NCBI GenBank assembly: GCA_025331435.1
Contig: JAIWNI010000128.1
Coordinates: forward strand, 1 to 64,000
DNA from: Choanephora cucurbitarum
Lineage: Eukaryota; Mucoromycota; Mucoromycetes; Mucorales; Choanephoraceae
Direction: 5' to 3'
DNA length: 64,000 bases
The position numbers and the translations under genes are program-made. Positions 1 to 12,542 of this stretch are shown one piece after another (position 1 is the stretch's first letter; each line of letters starts with the position of its first letter). Below the pieces are notes generated by a model, which saw only the letters and a program-made list of their open reading frames with translations, was not told the origin of the DNA and did no database searches.

Positions 1-586
1 TGGAGATAGACAGAATACTGTTGGCTATTGAAGAATTAGAAACATACAGGTAACGAAGCAGAAAGGAAGAAAGGTGTGTCCTTTGGACTCAGTTCTTTGT
101 AGATTTTGTACAAAACAAGGCGTTCATAGTTTACCACCAATCGTCACGCGCTTTCCACCTGCCACTTACCATTTGCCATCTTTTTCAACTAATTCAGAGA
201 CACATTTCGTTCGAGCACCTATACCACTTTCTAAAAATCCAAAAGTCAGATCTGTTCACACGCATCAATTCGATCCATTCTTAGAAATTTCTCATCGTTG
301 TAGACTAACTGTGCATTTCAACCAATTGCCTAACATAACCATTGAACCCCTTTCGCTTGAATTCCCCATCATTATCACAGATTATCCTTCTGTTGTCTCA
401 GAATCTATCGACCAAGTTTCAGATACCATGGCTTCTCCAGTCATATCCAGTCGACCGCCAACCGCAATTCCAGCAGGTGGTGGAGACGATGCTGTTCCTG
501 TTGACCTAGATTTACCTGAATATACTCCTCGCTATGAGGAATCTTCATCTTCATCTTCATCCCCACAGCCCGTTATGAGTAATTAA
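1..586 (+). CDS. Arrestin-like protein, C-terminal part (5' end outside window)
   Basis: This is the 3' end of an arrestin-domain gene, which in fungi encodes an adaptor linking plasma-membrane transporters to ubiquitin ligase. Exon codons are open from position 3 (…IEELETY) to about 49. An intron of about 53 nt (50-102, GTAACG to TTGTAG) joins in frame to the exon ending at the TAA at 584-586. The product has the beta-strand-rich pattern of an arrestin C-terminal lobe (ISHRCRLTVHFN, IEPLSLEFPIIITDYP), then a Ser/Pro-rich tail with LPEYTPRY, which resembles the (L/P)PxY motifs that bind WW domains of Rsp5-type ligases. The ATG at 74 lies inside the intron and is not the start. The family call rests on pattern recognition; a paralogue could not be told apart from this fragment. 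Confidence 0.65.
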
Positions 587-1004
587 TCTAGTTATATTTC
601 TTTTTTATCTTCATATCCCACTCTTCCCTTTTCTTTTCGCACTTGCTTTGTAAATATCACTAATTATAATAAAAAACAACTTTTAATGTTTTCTTTGTTT
701 TGGCTTTTTGTATAAAGTGAACTTTCTTTTTGCTTTGTTAAAAGTCAGACTAATCAGAACTAATCAATCTTGCAATTTTAGAAAGAATTAACTGACTTCC
801 TTGCTTTTTTTCTTATAGATCAAACATCTTAAAGACCGAATAACTATGGTTTGCTACTTTTACAAAAAGAAAGGTAGAGTAATGTGAATGAACCTTATTA
901 GTATCCAAACAACCATGAATTAAAATTCAAAGTCTTCCAGGTACAGGTAGTACAAACAAGCGAATGTGATTTACACAAACTACTTATTTAGTTTATTTTA
1001 AATT
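587..1004. other. Convergent 3' intergenic region
   Basis: Only AT-rich sequence between the arrestin-like gene and the convergent TPP2 gene. It must hold both 3' ends (AATAA-like runs near 665-675); I see no further gene. Confidence 0.5.
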
Positions 1005-4000
1005 TTAAAACAAAGCAAGACCATAAGGTGGCTGTCTAATCAGACTCCATTTGTCGTCATATTTGGCCCATAAATCCCACTTGAGTTCCTTCAATAGCTC
1101 ATTTCGGACAGTCCAAGCTTTGCTGACATCACTAGCATTATCAGAATTGATAGAGGCATCAGCAAGATAGCTTTCAATGGATTTCAGTGCTTTGCCAAGG
1201 TGTCCCTCTTCACGTTCCTTCTTCACTTTAACCAAGACAGATTTTAGTGAGCTACCATTAGCTCCCCATTGCTCTAAAGAGTTGATGATGTTGCTCAAAT
1301 CTTCAATCTTGGAATTATCCAAGACAGCAGCCTGCGCCATGGCTTTGTTCTCAAGCGCATTAATGAGTTGCTTCTTCTTGACATCGTTCTGCTTTCGCTT
1401 TTCTTTTTGTTCATCAGTCTCATCTTCAGATTTCTTGCGACCGTAGAATTCGAGAAGTTCTCTTTCATCAATCTTTGAAATAATTTTGTCGGCAATCTGA
1501 CTGATTTCTTGAGCTTGAGATGTAGACAATTGTCCTGACTTTAGTAGACATCCTGTGCTATCCTTGGCTTCAGAAGCTTTCCAAATTGCGTCCAACTTGT
1601 ATTCTAACGCAACAATGTCATCAGGGAAGGATGCTTCTAACTGAGCAAGCTGCTCTTTATAAGCTGCAGAGTCGGCGGCAAACTTTTTGAGATAAGAGAT
1701 TTGCAAATCACGAGTAGCATCCTTCAACTGTTGTTGTAGCTCTTCATCAGTAGGTTTCTTGTCCTTCTTTTCTTTCTTGGCTTCGATAGGAGCAGGAGGT
1801 ACTGTGTAAAGAGCGGTGTATTCACCTCCATCAACCTTATTAAAGAAGTTCAATTTACCAACCAAAACATCACCAGCCTTGGCATCTTTAGGAATGGCAT
1901 CCTTTTCGGTAGGAGCGGCAATGTACAAGGCTCTTATGTCTTTACGCTCTAAAGCAATCTTTGAATAGTTGGAACTGTTTTGTGTGTAGACATCAGCCAT
2001 TTTTCTGAATGTGTTGAAACTAGTACTCTTTAAGTCAAGATCCAACTCCAAGATTGTTTCCTTTAACTTTTCAAGAACGCTTTCTTTTTCGGTAGAAAGC
2101 TGAAGCATGATAGTATAGTCACCCTTTTGGTTCAACTTGATGTTTTGGTAAAATACATCAAGGTAACCAACCACCTTTTGGTTGTAATCATACACAATAC
2201 CAAACATACCAGCCAAAAAGTGCTCGTAGAGACGGTTCATTACAGTTGGGAAGCGAGCAACCATGTTGGTGGAGGATTCAATCTTAAACTTGTAAGTGAG
2301 AATTAGTTGGTACATCAAACAGGTGCTAGGCAAAGTATCACGGTCAGGGCGCATGGGTGAAATAGTAGCTTCAGTAGGACGGATGTACTTGCGGAGCTTG
2401 TCAAAGCTTACACTGATCTTGAGGTTATCTTCTCTGCGCACGGGACTTGAGATATCCAAGCGGGTTACTTGAGGCTCGAGGCGAACAACATCTTGACTAC
2501 TGACTACTTGACCAGCAATTTGAACACCATGGAAATGGAGACTCAAATCAATGTTATGTTTACCGAGGCTAGACCAGAACTGTGCAAGGCATACTTCTAA
2601 ATTGAGACCACCACGGACAGAAAATCGCTTCTTGACAATTTGCTCGTCTGAAGAAGAATGGCCATAAGAACCGCTACCTATAGCAAAGCTATAAGCATGC
2701 TTCTTCTTTTGGTTCTGTTGAGGGACAAGCTGCAAAAGATGGAGCATAAAGCGAGCAGGGGATGTATCATTGTTAGGTGAAGTAGCCTTGATGACAAGCT
2801 CGCAGTTGGTAGCACCTTCAGGAACATGAACAAATCGTCTTACGATATCACCAGGACCGTACTCAACATTCTTGAATTGGATAGAGCCCTTTGAAGAGAC
2901 AATTGGCTTAACGACTGAAACAGGAATGCGGAAGAGAGGACCACGCTCAGGAGCTGAGGTATCATAACCAAATACTTGGCCAAAATGAAACTTGCTTTCA
3001 GAAAGAGCGGTAGGATCAACCTTTAATTGGAAGGAGTTACCGTGTGAGCCGAGGTAAAGATAATCAGGAACAGAAATCCATGATTCAGTGGCCACAAGAG
3101 CAACACGGACATCATAGTTGAATTTTGCTTTGTTGTATTTAGGGTTTTCATAATCCTCTTCGTTCATAAAACTAGGAACAACTGTAGTAGCGAGATATTG
3201 AATTTGGCTAACTTCATCAAGTTCGCGCAAGTAAACACCGCGTTGTGAGCCTCTCTTGTTAACAGAAACCTATTTTTTTTCCAATCATTAGAATCAGCTT
3301 TACAGACACATAACGAAGAAGAGTGATTCTTACTCTATACAAAATATCCAAATCCTTGCGATCCTTGTAAGACTCAAGATATTCCCAAGCTTTGTCAACT
3401 TGGATAAAACCAACATCTAATGGATCATTGACTGACTTGCCTGTTTGTACCACAGCATTCTTTACTCTGTAAGGTGTGTAATCGATCTTCTGTGCCTTGA
3501 GGGCAGAAACGAGCAGTGCAACACAACCACATGCATTAGGACTAGACATACTAGTACCATTCTTCAGATCAAGCTTGTTGAGGACATACACAGGAATACT
3601 TGTGATGGCACTGCCGGGAGCGTAAATGTCAACACCATGATAACCGTCAGTGGTAGGGCCTCGAGAAGACCAAGTGTAGGGACGCTCAGTGACTGACTCA
3701 AGAAGTGCATATTCTGCTTGCATCTGAGCATGCTTGACATAAGCACCTACGGTAATAAAGCTAGCATCCATACCGGCAGGAGCACCAATTGAACTGAAGC
3801 AAGGGCCATCATTACCAGCACTAGTTACGAAAATGCAGCCTGCTTTACCGATAGCTTCATTTGCCAAGAGCTTAATGAAATGACCATCTGTAGCAAGACT
3901 ACTGGATTCACCGTATGACATATTGGCCAGATCGACTTTGTTTATAGCAAGATGAGCAGCTGCACGGGTGAGACCAGGTCCAGTCTCCATAGAGCCTAGA

Positions 4001-5393
4001 CGAGAATCACCAATTCGAAGAGAGACGATCTGTGCACCAGGGGCAACCTAATACAAAAAAAAGGTGTTTTAAGTTAAATGAAACATTCCAAATCGAGAGC
4101 ATGTTTCCTTTTATGCTTACACCATTCAGGGCAGGTTCATCAGGGAAATTACCTGCAGCAATACCAGCTACATGTGTACCGTGGCTACCTGCCAATGTCA
4201 CAATACTACTAGTAGTTAGCAACCTGGTTTGTCTCTCTTATCTTTCTCTCCTCTCTTTACCTCAGCACATCACCATCAGCATAGATATTGACTGAAAAAT
4301 TCAACAAATCAGCTTCTCCGAAAGTATGATATTGTAATTCCTTGCGGTAATCAGTCAAGCAAGGTTGTCCTGAATTATTTTGACAATTAAAAAAAAGTTA
4401 GCTCCGCAAACAACATAAATCTCTCTTTTAGGAAACAATTTCCTTTTTACCTCTTAAATCCCCAGACTCGTTCACGTCAATCACAGCTCTCCAGTCCTTG
4501 CCATCAAAGAAGACAACACAATCAAATAGCAGACCAGGGTCTTCAAAGTTGTTTTGCAGTTCTTTTAACGCTTCAACGCGGGCTTCTAGCTCGCTTAATT
4601 CAGCATCTTCTTTATCTTTTTTGCTCTGATATTCAGCAAGACGTGCTTGAGCTTCACTCAAAAGATGAGCATGCTTCTTGTTATGGTTTTGAAGGCGCTC
4701 CTGTTAGACAATGCCCCAAAAAAGGTGAAACATCAGTTTATGTCCATGAACATGTGAGCACTTCCGTCAGATTAAATTACTTACAGATTTGATTCTGCTG
4801 ATCAAATCACCAGGAAACAATTCGTAAGCCCGCTTAAGACCAACACGATATTCACCACTAGGATTCTTCCAACTGTCATCCAAAATCAAATCACGTCCAC
4901 TAAGACCTTTGATGACATTGTTGCCATCTTTTGAGGTAGGTTTTACTACTTTGGTTGTTTCAACATCACCTAAAAAATTCATTCCTTATCAGTGAGTGTT
5001 TCCTTAACAAATAGAGATCTGATTTCTACCTCCTCCAGTACAGTCAACAATATCGATCATTTTAGGCTTTCCATCTGTTGTAACCTATGCGATAGATTAT
5101 GCAACTATTAGAATTCGATACCAAGCGCATTTTGAATTGTTCTTACCTGCATACCAGCAGCTCCAGGATCAACACCTATTTTTCACGTAACGTTTCAGCA
5201 TTTTTATTCATGTTGCCTAAATCTCTTCACCCCCCCCTTCTTTTTCCTTACCAGTATCAAGGATAGCAATGACAGTGCCTCTGCCATCATATTCAGGGAA
5301 CTTTTTGATAAAGCTAGCAGCTTGGGTATCCTGTTTAGGCATCAATCCATGAACAGGATATTCGCTAATAGGCTTGATAGCAGCGATAGTCAT
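1005..5393 (-). CDS. TPP2: Tripeptidyl-peptidase II (subtilisin-family giant serine protease)
   Basis: Cytosolic exopeptidase that removes tripeptides from peptides released by the proteasome. Nine exons on the minus strand: 5393-5252, 5175-5147, 5084-5030, 4969-4785, 4700-4451, 4369-4261, 4205-4121, 4047-3334, 3269-1005. They sum to 3,834 nt, giving 1,277 aa, close to the roughly 1,250 aa of animal TPP II. All parts of the S8 active site are visible: Asp in AILDTGVDPG (about residue 46), His in [12 protein letters not shown] (about 265), oxyanion Asn in TSAGNDGP (about 364) and Ser in [12 protein letters not shown] (about 451). The long Asp-His spacing with a charged insert is typical of TPP II and unlike secreted subtilisins. 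There is no signal peptide. A Lys/Glu-rich segment (KKEKKDKK) lies in the C-terminal half. No frameshift is seen. Confidence 0.95.
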
Positions 5394-7164
5394 GTTCTTT
5401 TTTTTTTAAGTAACCAAATGAAAAGAAAAAAGAAGATTAATAAGTTCGAAGTTCACAATATGTATGCGTCAACATACTACTCCTTCAGACAATCAGGACA
5501 CACAAAATTATGTATTGAAACACAGAACCTCTTAGATTTGTCAGACGATTTTGTGCATTGTTTGACATCCTACACGACCTTATTTCTGCAAGTCATTTGA
5601 ATTTAAGAACTATATTCTTCTTTCAACTCAAACAACGAGAGGAAATTCTTATCTCTTTTGCTCTGAAAAGCCTCGCTATATGTACGGCAACGAGCAAACT
5701 TTGTTTGTTTTCAACGAATGACGCTCATTTTTCGTTGGCACAAAGTCAGTAGTAATTAAAGTTTCGTGATTTTATCATTTAAGCTTTGCGTTTGTTACCA
5801 AAAAGAAAAAAAAGTCTGTTTCGGTCACAATATACTATATAAGCAAAAAAATGCTATAACACTGATGGCTCATCTTTTTATTCGTAACGAAGCAATGTCC
5901 CTTATCTTCCTGGAGAAGTATGATGTTACCTCGTCAAAATGCGTAAAGACCGACAAGTAATCTCGTCTAGTTTGAACTTTTTTTGCTATTTACCATTTCA
6001 TTCTTCAGACCTCTACATTGATATAGCCACATTTGCCTCTAACAATAATATGGATTCAAAAATAGAAAAAAGTCATGCCTGTTCCCCAATTACTGTGTTT
6101 CAAGCAATTTAGTCTTAAAAAGAAATAAGTAGAAATGTGTTGGTAAAGCGAGATTAAATGAGAGGCACAGTCATTGCAAGGTGTAATTGTGGTACCATTT
6201 ACCTTTGACCAAGCTGTCAATCATTATGTGATAATCTGATTTGACTGGTTCCTGCTATCAATAATAGTACTTGTAGCATCGATTCAATTGATACAAAAAA
6301 GTAAATAACATTTCAAGTACCAATCTATGGCCTTACTGGTGTATTTGCTGTAGCAGTTCAATAGTTGGGTGTTTAAATAGCAAATGGCTAAGGAATGCCA
6401 TTGAGTAGCAGATCAGAATGGATGGTCTTATAAGCTCTCAAGCAACACTTTTCGGCCAATTCATCATCATCTGTATTTTTGAAATGATATCGTTTGTTAC
6501 TTTATGTTTTCTTTTAAAGCTTATTCTTTCTTTAAATGCCTTCTCAGGAGACCTAGTAAGCAAAGATACTGTATAAATGTATTTCTGATAGCAGTTCTGA
6601 TTTTGTCATGAGGGTCAGTTTGCCGTCAATAAATCGACACTCATACTTTCGCTTAAACAATTTTATCAAAGATTTTCTTTGTATGTTCAAAGCAAGATGA
6701 TTGTTATTGCATTTTGCTTCGTTGAAACCAGTCTATTGCCATTTGCTAGTAATACATAACGGTTGATGTTCTTGAGATTTTACTCTAGCATTCATTTTAC
6801 ACCACGATCCTTGTGCTTATGATCAATAGAGTTCTGAAAATACATAATGCAATATCAATAAAAGAAAGGTAGAATAGGTCAAAAGCAGGATAAAGCATCA
6901 AAGCATTATCTCATACTAAAGATCAGCATAAGACACAGAAGGGCATGGTTTGTCGCAATAACAGCAATATGTCTTCACTTTCTTGTTTGTTAAAATTTGG
7001 TAAAGGCCATCTTTTTACACAACCTTTTTTTTATCATGCGGGTAATTTTCCAAACCCAAACCAAAAAAGATAAACAGTCACTCTTCTTAAATTTTTTTGT
7101 GGTAAAATACGTCAAGAAAAAGTTTTTTTTCTTTTCTTTGAATTACCTTTTTCCTTTAATCGAA
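5394..7164. other. Divergent intergenic region, TPP2 / eEF1B-gamma
   Basis: About 1.8 kb of AT-rich DNA holding the promoters of both divergent genes. Short ORFs here lack codon structure or recognisable motifs. CT-rich tracts just upstream of 7165 would suit a strongly transcribed translation gene. No RNA gene or repeat was recognised. Confidence 0.4.
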
Positions 7165-8582
7165 ATGGCTCCCATTGGTGTAAGTGCTTATCTTTAGAAA
7201 AGAAAAAAAGGAGAAGCGACTATCAAACAGATTGACTGACTTGTCATATTAGACTATCAAGTCCTACCCCCACAACCCTCGCGTTGCCAAGGCCCAAATT
7301 GCTGTGAGTATCTAATTTATAAAAAAAAGGAGACAGGTTTACTGATGAACCGTGTTTATAATGATAGGCTGAATACAGTGGTTTCGAAATCAGCACTGAA
7401 GATGTTGATCCTACCAAGGGAAAGACTCCTGAATTCTTGAGCAAGTTCCCCTTGGGTAAGGTCCCTGCTTTCGAATCTGCCGAAGTCAACCTTTTCGAAT
7501 CTTCTGCCATCGCTTACTATGGTAAAGTATAAACGTTGTATTTTGTCTTGATTTGAGCTAAACAAAACGGTTTATTGATAGCCGCTGCCAAGAAGGAAAA
7601 CAACCCCATCCTCGGTACCTCCGCCGTTGAAAAGGCTCTTGTCCTCCAATGGGTTCTTTTCGCTGAAAACGAACTTGCTGCTAACCTTGGTGGTTGGGTC
7701 TACCCTCTCATGGGTTACGTTCCCTACATGAAGCCCAACGTTGATGCTGCCACTGACAGACTCAAGAGAGCTCTCGGTGCCCTCAACAAGGTCCTCGAAA
7801 CCAAGACTTACCTCGTTGGTGAATCTGTCACCTTCGCTGATATTGCCGTTGCCACCACCCTCGTCTTGGGTTACACCACTGTCTTCGACAAGGCTTTCCG
7901 TTCTGAATTCAAGAACGTCACCCGTTACTTCAACACCCTCGTTGCTAAGGCCCAATTCGTCAAGCACCTCGGTGAAGTCAAGCTCGTCGAAACTCCCTTG
8001 AAGTACACTCCTCCTAAGAAGGAAAAGAAGGCTGCTGCTCCTAAGGAAGCTGCTCCCAAGAAGGAAGAAAAGCCTGCTGCTGCCGCTGTTGAAGAAGAAG
8101 CTAAGCCTGCTCCTAAGCCCAAGTCCAAGTTGGATTTGTTGCCTCCTTCTCCCTTCATCTTGGATGCCTGGAAGCGTGAATACTCTAACAACGATACCAA
8201 GGATGCCATCAAGTGGTTCTGGGAACACTTCGATCCCGAGGGTTTCTCCATCTGGAAGGTTGACTACAAGTACAACGACGAATTGACCCAAACTTTCATG
8301 TCTAACAACTTGATTGGTGGTTTCTACGCTCGTCTCGAACGTGCTCACAAGTACGCTTTCGCTTCCATGATCGTCCGTGGTACCAACAACAACAACAACA
8401 TCTCTGGTTACTTCGTTATCCGTGGTCAAGAAGTTCCCTACGAAATCTACGATGCTGCTGATTACGAATCTTACAACTTCCAAAAGATCGAGCCTTCTCA
8501 ATACGAAGAAAAGAAGGAAGAAATTTTCAAGTACTTCGCTTGGGACTTCGAGGACTGTGTTGACGGTAAGGTCTTCAAATAA
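7165..8582 (+). CDS. EEF1G: Translation elongation factor 1B gamma subunit
   Basis: Structural subunit of the eEF1B complex that recharges eEF1A with GTP. Four exons: 7165-7179, 7253-7303, 7368-7521, 7582-8582; 1,221 nt, 406 aa, the usual family length. The first exon codes only MAPIG. Residues about 1-80 form the thioredoxin-like GST N-domain and about 85-200 the helical GST C-domain (WVYPLMGYVPY, FADIAVATTL). A Lys/Ala/Pro-rich linker (about 210-245) follows, then the conserved gamma C-terminal domain (FILDAWKREYSN, WFWEHFDPEGFSIW, ending in DGKVFK). Codon use is strongly biased to C-ending codons, unlike neighbouring genes, which fits very high expression and also explains long antisense open frames over the last exon. 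Confidence 0.97.
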
Positions 8583-9660
8583 ACAATTTAATTGTTGTCA
8601 CAATAAAATACATTTGTATATAAATACACATACACACATACAATTTTATGTTTTATATGGTTTCAATCTATGTTATCTGACCGAGAAAATATAATAAGGA
8701 ATTGGATGAGGAAAGGGAATGAGGCAAGGAGTGATACGAATGACAACTTGAGACTGTCTGTGCTTCCTTTCTCTTTTGTGAATATACGCTGTGGAAAGCT
8801 ATGTAAATTCAGTTTTAGTGAAGGAGAACTCATTGATAGATCAACGACTGACTCCATTGTGCCTCTTAAACTAAGCCTCTGCTTTTTTGTTGTTGCAAGA
8901 AGAATACAGGTTGGTCTATGACTATTATCAGTATGTCATTGAGGCAGGTATTGAGTGTTTTGAGAAGCATTCATGATGTAGCCTTAAAAGATAGATCAAT
9001 GAGCTTAATTGTATTAGGCCTGATAACACTCTTCATGAGCAGAACACAAGCAGAATCAATTTAGTTCATGCAATCCGTTACTTCTCAGAAGCAGCGTTGA
9101 ACCTTTCTTTTGTAGTTAGTATCATTGATTGTTCAATTTTTTTTTGAAATAGACCAAACACATGGATGAGCAAGCTGCTCAATAAAAAAAAAGCACAATC
9201 AAAGGCCTACTCTGCATTTGAAATTCATCATGTTGGACGCTTCAATAAAGAAATCACAAATAACCTATATGTAAACATCGCAATGACAAAAACAAAGACT
9301 ATCCGCATCAACAACCAGCTAGATTTATCATCGATAAGTAAGTCATACAGACGAAGGTGTTAAATTAAAGACAATGAAAACCTGCCATCAGTTACACACC
9401 TCATAGACTAACAGCTTCGCATGCTTTGGCTAGTATGATCAGCTCATTTATTTTGTGCGAAACTCCTTCTTAGCAAGTAAAAATACCCTTTTGATGCAAA
9501 GTGTAAATCAAAGAATAGGTCTATGTATTTCTCCTTCTTTATTTTTGGAGTCAAATATGTGTAAGTGCTTTACATTTACTCCATTTTTGAAAGTAATTAT
9601 AAACAAAATAAAACAGCATAAAATGGTAATACTATAGGTACAAAATGAATAATGGTATTA
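8583..9660. other. Convergent intergenic region
   Basis: AT-rich DNA between the 3' ends of eEF1B-gamma and the white-collar gene. Nothing beyond 3' UTR sequence was recognised. Confidence 0.45.
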
Positions 9661-12199
9661 TTACTGCTGAGTAGCTAGGGTAGGAACTGGTAATTCACGA
9701 AGAGAACAAGTATTACACAGTAAGGGTTCATCTATAGAGAATTCAGATAATTCTGATGTACCAGGCAAGCGACGATAACAGGAATTACAATGCGCTACTT
9801 CTTCATCACCCTCCTTTATGAAAGATATTAGAACCCAATTCGATAGCTTTTTTTTTTCTTTTCCTGATATTTACCTGTTTAGCTCTTTGAAGTAAGACGG
9901 CCAGATCGTCACGCAGTTTTTTATTACTGATTCTTAATTGATGTAACTCATATTGCCAATTAGCGTCTCTGTTGATATCTAATTCATCAATCATGCGTTC
10001 TGCATTCGATCGTATCGAGTTATTTCCCATGTTGTTACTCATATTAGATAAAGTAATGTCCGCTCTACCCTTCTTTTTAACGTCAGGATCCATCGACACA
10101 AAGACAGGCTCGTCATCTGTCAAGGCGGATTCATCGTCAATCACTTTAGTCTGCATCAAAACAAATGAAGGTTGATCTTCTAAGGATTTTCTACCATCAG
10201 GGTAAAATGTGGTAGCAACCATCACTTCAATGTCTGCATTGTTCACTAGAGCATGTCTCAAATAGACAATTTTGCCTTCCTTGACTTCAGCAAGTGCACG
10301 GGTCAAGTCTGTTGTTCGATTACTACGCATTCGGTGATAGAGCGATGTACCGACGATATCAGAAGGAGGTGAACCCAGGATATTGGCGCACGTCCAGCTA
10401 GCATAGAGTAAGAGACCATCTGTACTGAGCTTGCCCCAGAATTCATGGTCTTCTGTACCGGGCAACAACGAGTCAGCAGGCGTACGTATCTCATGTGCCT
10501 TGTTGCCGACAGTCAAAGCGTTGCGTGGCAATTGATAGACAGGGCGTTCACGACCTGACAATACAACATATTTGCGACCCCGACCATCTTCGTTACGCAG
10601 CTTACCGCACGATTCGATCCACATATAGCCTGAATTCTTTCGACGAACACGATAGATCAGATTGACAGGCTCAGTTGAATCACTCGAAGACTGTTTGAGT
10701 TCGCGCATGACAGTTGTGATGTCTGAAGGATGGCAAATGTCTTTGAGTGATTTTCCAATCAGCTCAGAGGGTTCGTATTCCAATACGTTCTGTATAGAAT
10801 CAGAGCAGTAGAGGAATATACCTTTGATAGTCAAGACATGAATGAAATCAGGACTTTGATCCAACAAAAGTTCATGCCAACAACGCCTATATTTGCCTTC
10901 ATCTGTGCTGGCTTCTTTGATCAATGTCTCTACATCCATTGATGGATCTGGGTCAGAACTTCGGTGTATATTTGTATTGTGTGTACTAGATGAGGGTGCA
11001 CTTGTATTATCGTTCTCGCTTGCCATAGGTAGTCCCATATGCATCGATTCATTGTTGGCTGGTATAGCTGATGACATGGCGGAAGAGGATCCGGCCATGG
11101 GCTTAGGAGAAGTTGGCCTTTTCCACACTTCAACCGCTTCTCCCGAGAATTCCGGATTCATTTGCATACCTACGTATATCATCAAAACCATAGGTCTTTC
11201 GCTCCTTCTTTAATTCTTTTTTTTTTTTTTACCTGAGATGCTAGGTGGAATAACTGAATTTCTATAGTTGACTGAATAGGTGCCATCTGTAAGGGAAGGA
11301 TAAGTAACACAGTCAAATTTTCTTTTTGTGTAAAACGTACCTTTCATGCTTTGGAATATAGAATTAGGTTGTTCCACCAAATCCACCTGTAATCCCACAA
11401 AATAATCAATTTCATCGGATGATTCCCAAGAAATCGGTATCACTGTCAACAAATTCACAAATGGCTTTACATTCCAAAATGAGCTGAATATCAACAAAAA
11501 ATCGCGATGATCAAAACGTACCTGGCCTGTCTTTCTATAGTTGATAATACTGGACTGTGATTCTTTACCTTGCACCATATGTGTCTTGATATGGTAGACT
11601 GTTGAATTGTCTGTGTATTTTCTTCGGGAACCAATAGCTACTCTACCATCGGGTGCTTGTAGAAATCGACAGTTTCTGCCAACCACCTCATGAGGAGCGT
11701 AGTCAGTCAGTCGTTCAAATGAAGGTGAGACATAGACGATAGGAAAATCATATTGCTTAGCGTCCACAACTACAAATGAACAAGACAGGTCTACAGGGCC
11801 TAAATTGATCTGTTGGTTCGGTCTATTAACCACACGCGATAAAAGTGAAAGCATATCAAATCCGGTGTTTGCATACATGCCAGAGTATCGACTACCATTT
11901 TCGATTTGAGAATCAGGTGGCGGTGGCTGCATCATGGGCGCTGTCGTTGGCTGTAGGAATCGTTGTGGTTGAGCAGCTGGTTGAGGTCGAGATGATTGCG
12001 CTGACAAGGAAGGATGAGCCATAGGGCGCTGCATGTTCATAGGAGCTGCATTTCCATTTGTGTTGATTGGTTGTTGGTTTGTCATCAAGCCAGCTTGAAA
12101 ACCACTAATAGAGAACAGTCTGTTGGTAGACGGAGGTACATTGCTACTTTCGTAAATCTGAGGATTAAACTGTACAGGGAAGGATTGAAAAGGATCCAT
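9661..12199 (-). CDS. wc-1: WC-1-type blue-light photoreceptor / transcription factor
   Basis: Flavin-binding photoreceptor of the white collar complex, which activates light-responsive genes in the nucleus. Exons on the minus strand: 12199-11522, 11464-11341, 11286-11233, 11169-9875, 9813-9661; 2,304 nt, 767 aa. After a Gln/Pro-rich N terminus comes a LOV domain with the photoadduct motif GRNCRFLQ (Cys at about residue 177), continuing across a 57-nt in-frame intron as YRKTGQ|PFVNLLTVIPI. Two further PAS regions follow (SPDFIHVLTIKGIFLYCS; DHEFWGKLSTDGLLLYAS), then a basic/Ser-rich stretch, a coiled-coil-like segment and a C-terminal Cys4 finger (CNSC…CNTC, 20 residues apart). That finger lacks the usual GATA-type Trp and NACGL residues. 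A second in-frame ATG at 12217 is possible; 12199 has the better context (A at -3). Mucorales usually carry several wc-1 paralogues and I cannot say which this is. Confidence 0.92.
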
Positions 12200-12542
12200 C
12201 TTTCTTGAGGATAACAAAAAGTGAATAAAATAAGCTTAGTTATATGAAAAAGGAGGGAAATAGAGGCAGAAATTTACAAAATAAGCTTTTCAAAGGAAAA
12301 AATAAGAGTAAGAAAGAAGGAGGGTTTTACGTTGATATCTCAATTTTTAACTTAAATTTTAAGGTTTGAAAGGAGAAGAGAGAGGACAAATGTCACTTTA
12401 TGATGCCTTATAAAAGGAAACTGACTTAAGTGTCTTTTTATTGGTTCAATTCCTGTCATTTAAATACAGTTTGCAGGAATCGCTTTACAACAAACGACTT
12501 CATGATCTCCTATTGGGCAATGTTTAAAGAAGTTTATAGGCT
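12200..12542. other. Promoter region of the wc-1-type gene
   Basis: 343 bp between the sirtuin stop codon and the wc-1 start, both on the minus strand. AT-rich; no specific site identified. Confidence 0.4.

Noticed and set aside
74..103. ATG at 74 as the start of a separate 170-aa protein
   Set aside because: It lies in an intron; the downstream frame joins in phase to the arrestin-like exon that enters from the left edge.
7572..8501. 309-codon ORF antisense to eEF1B-gamma
   Set aside because: It mirrors the strongly biased codons of the sense gene; the sense product is an unmistakable eEF1B-gamma and the antisense peptide has no family features.
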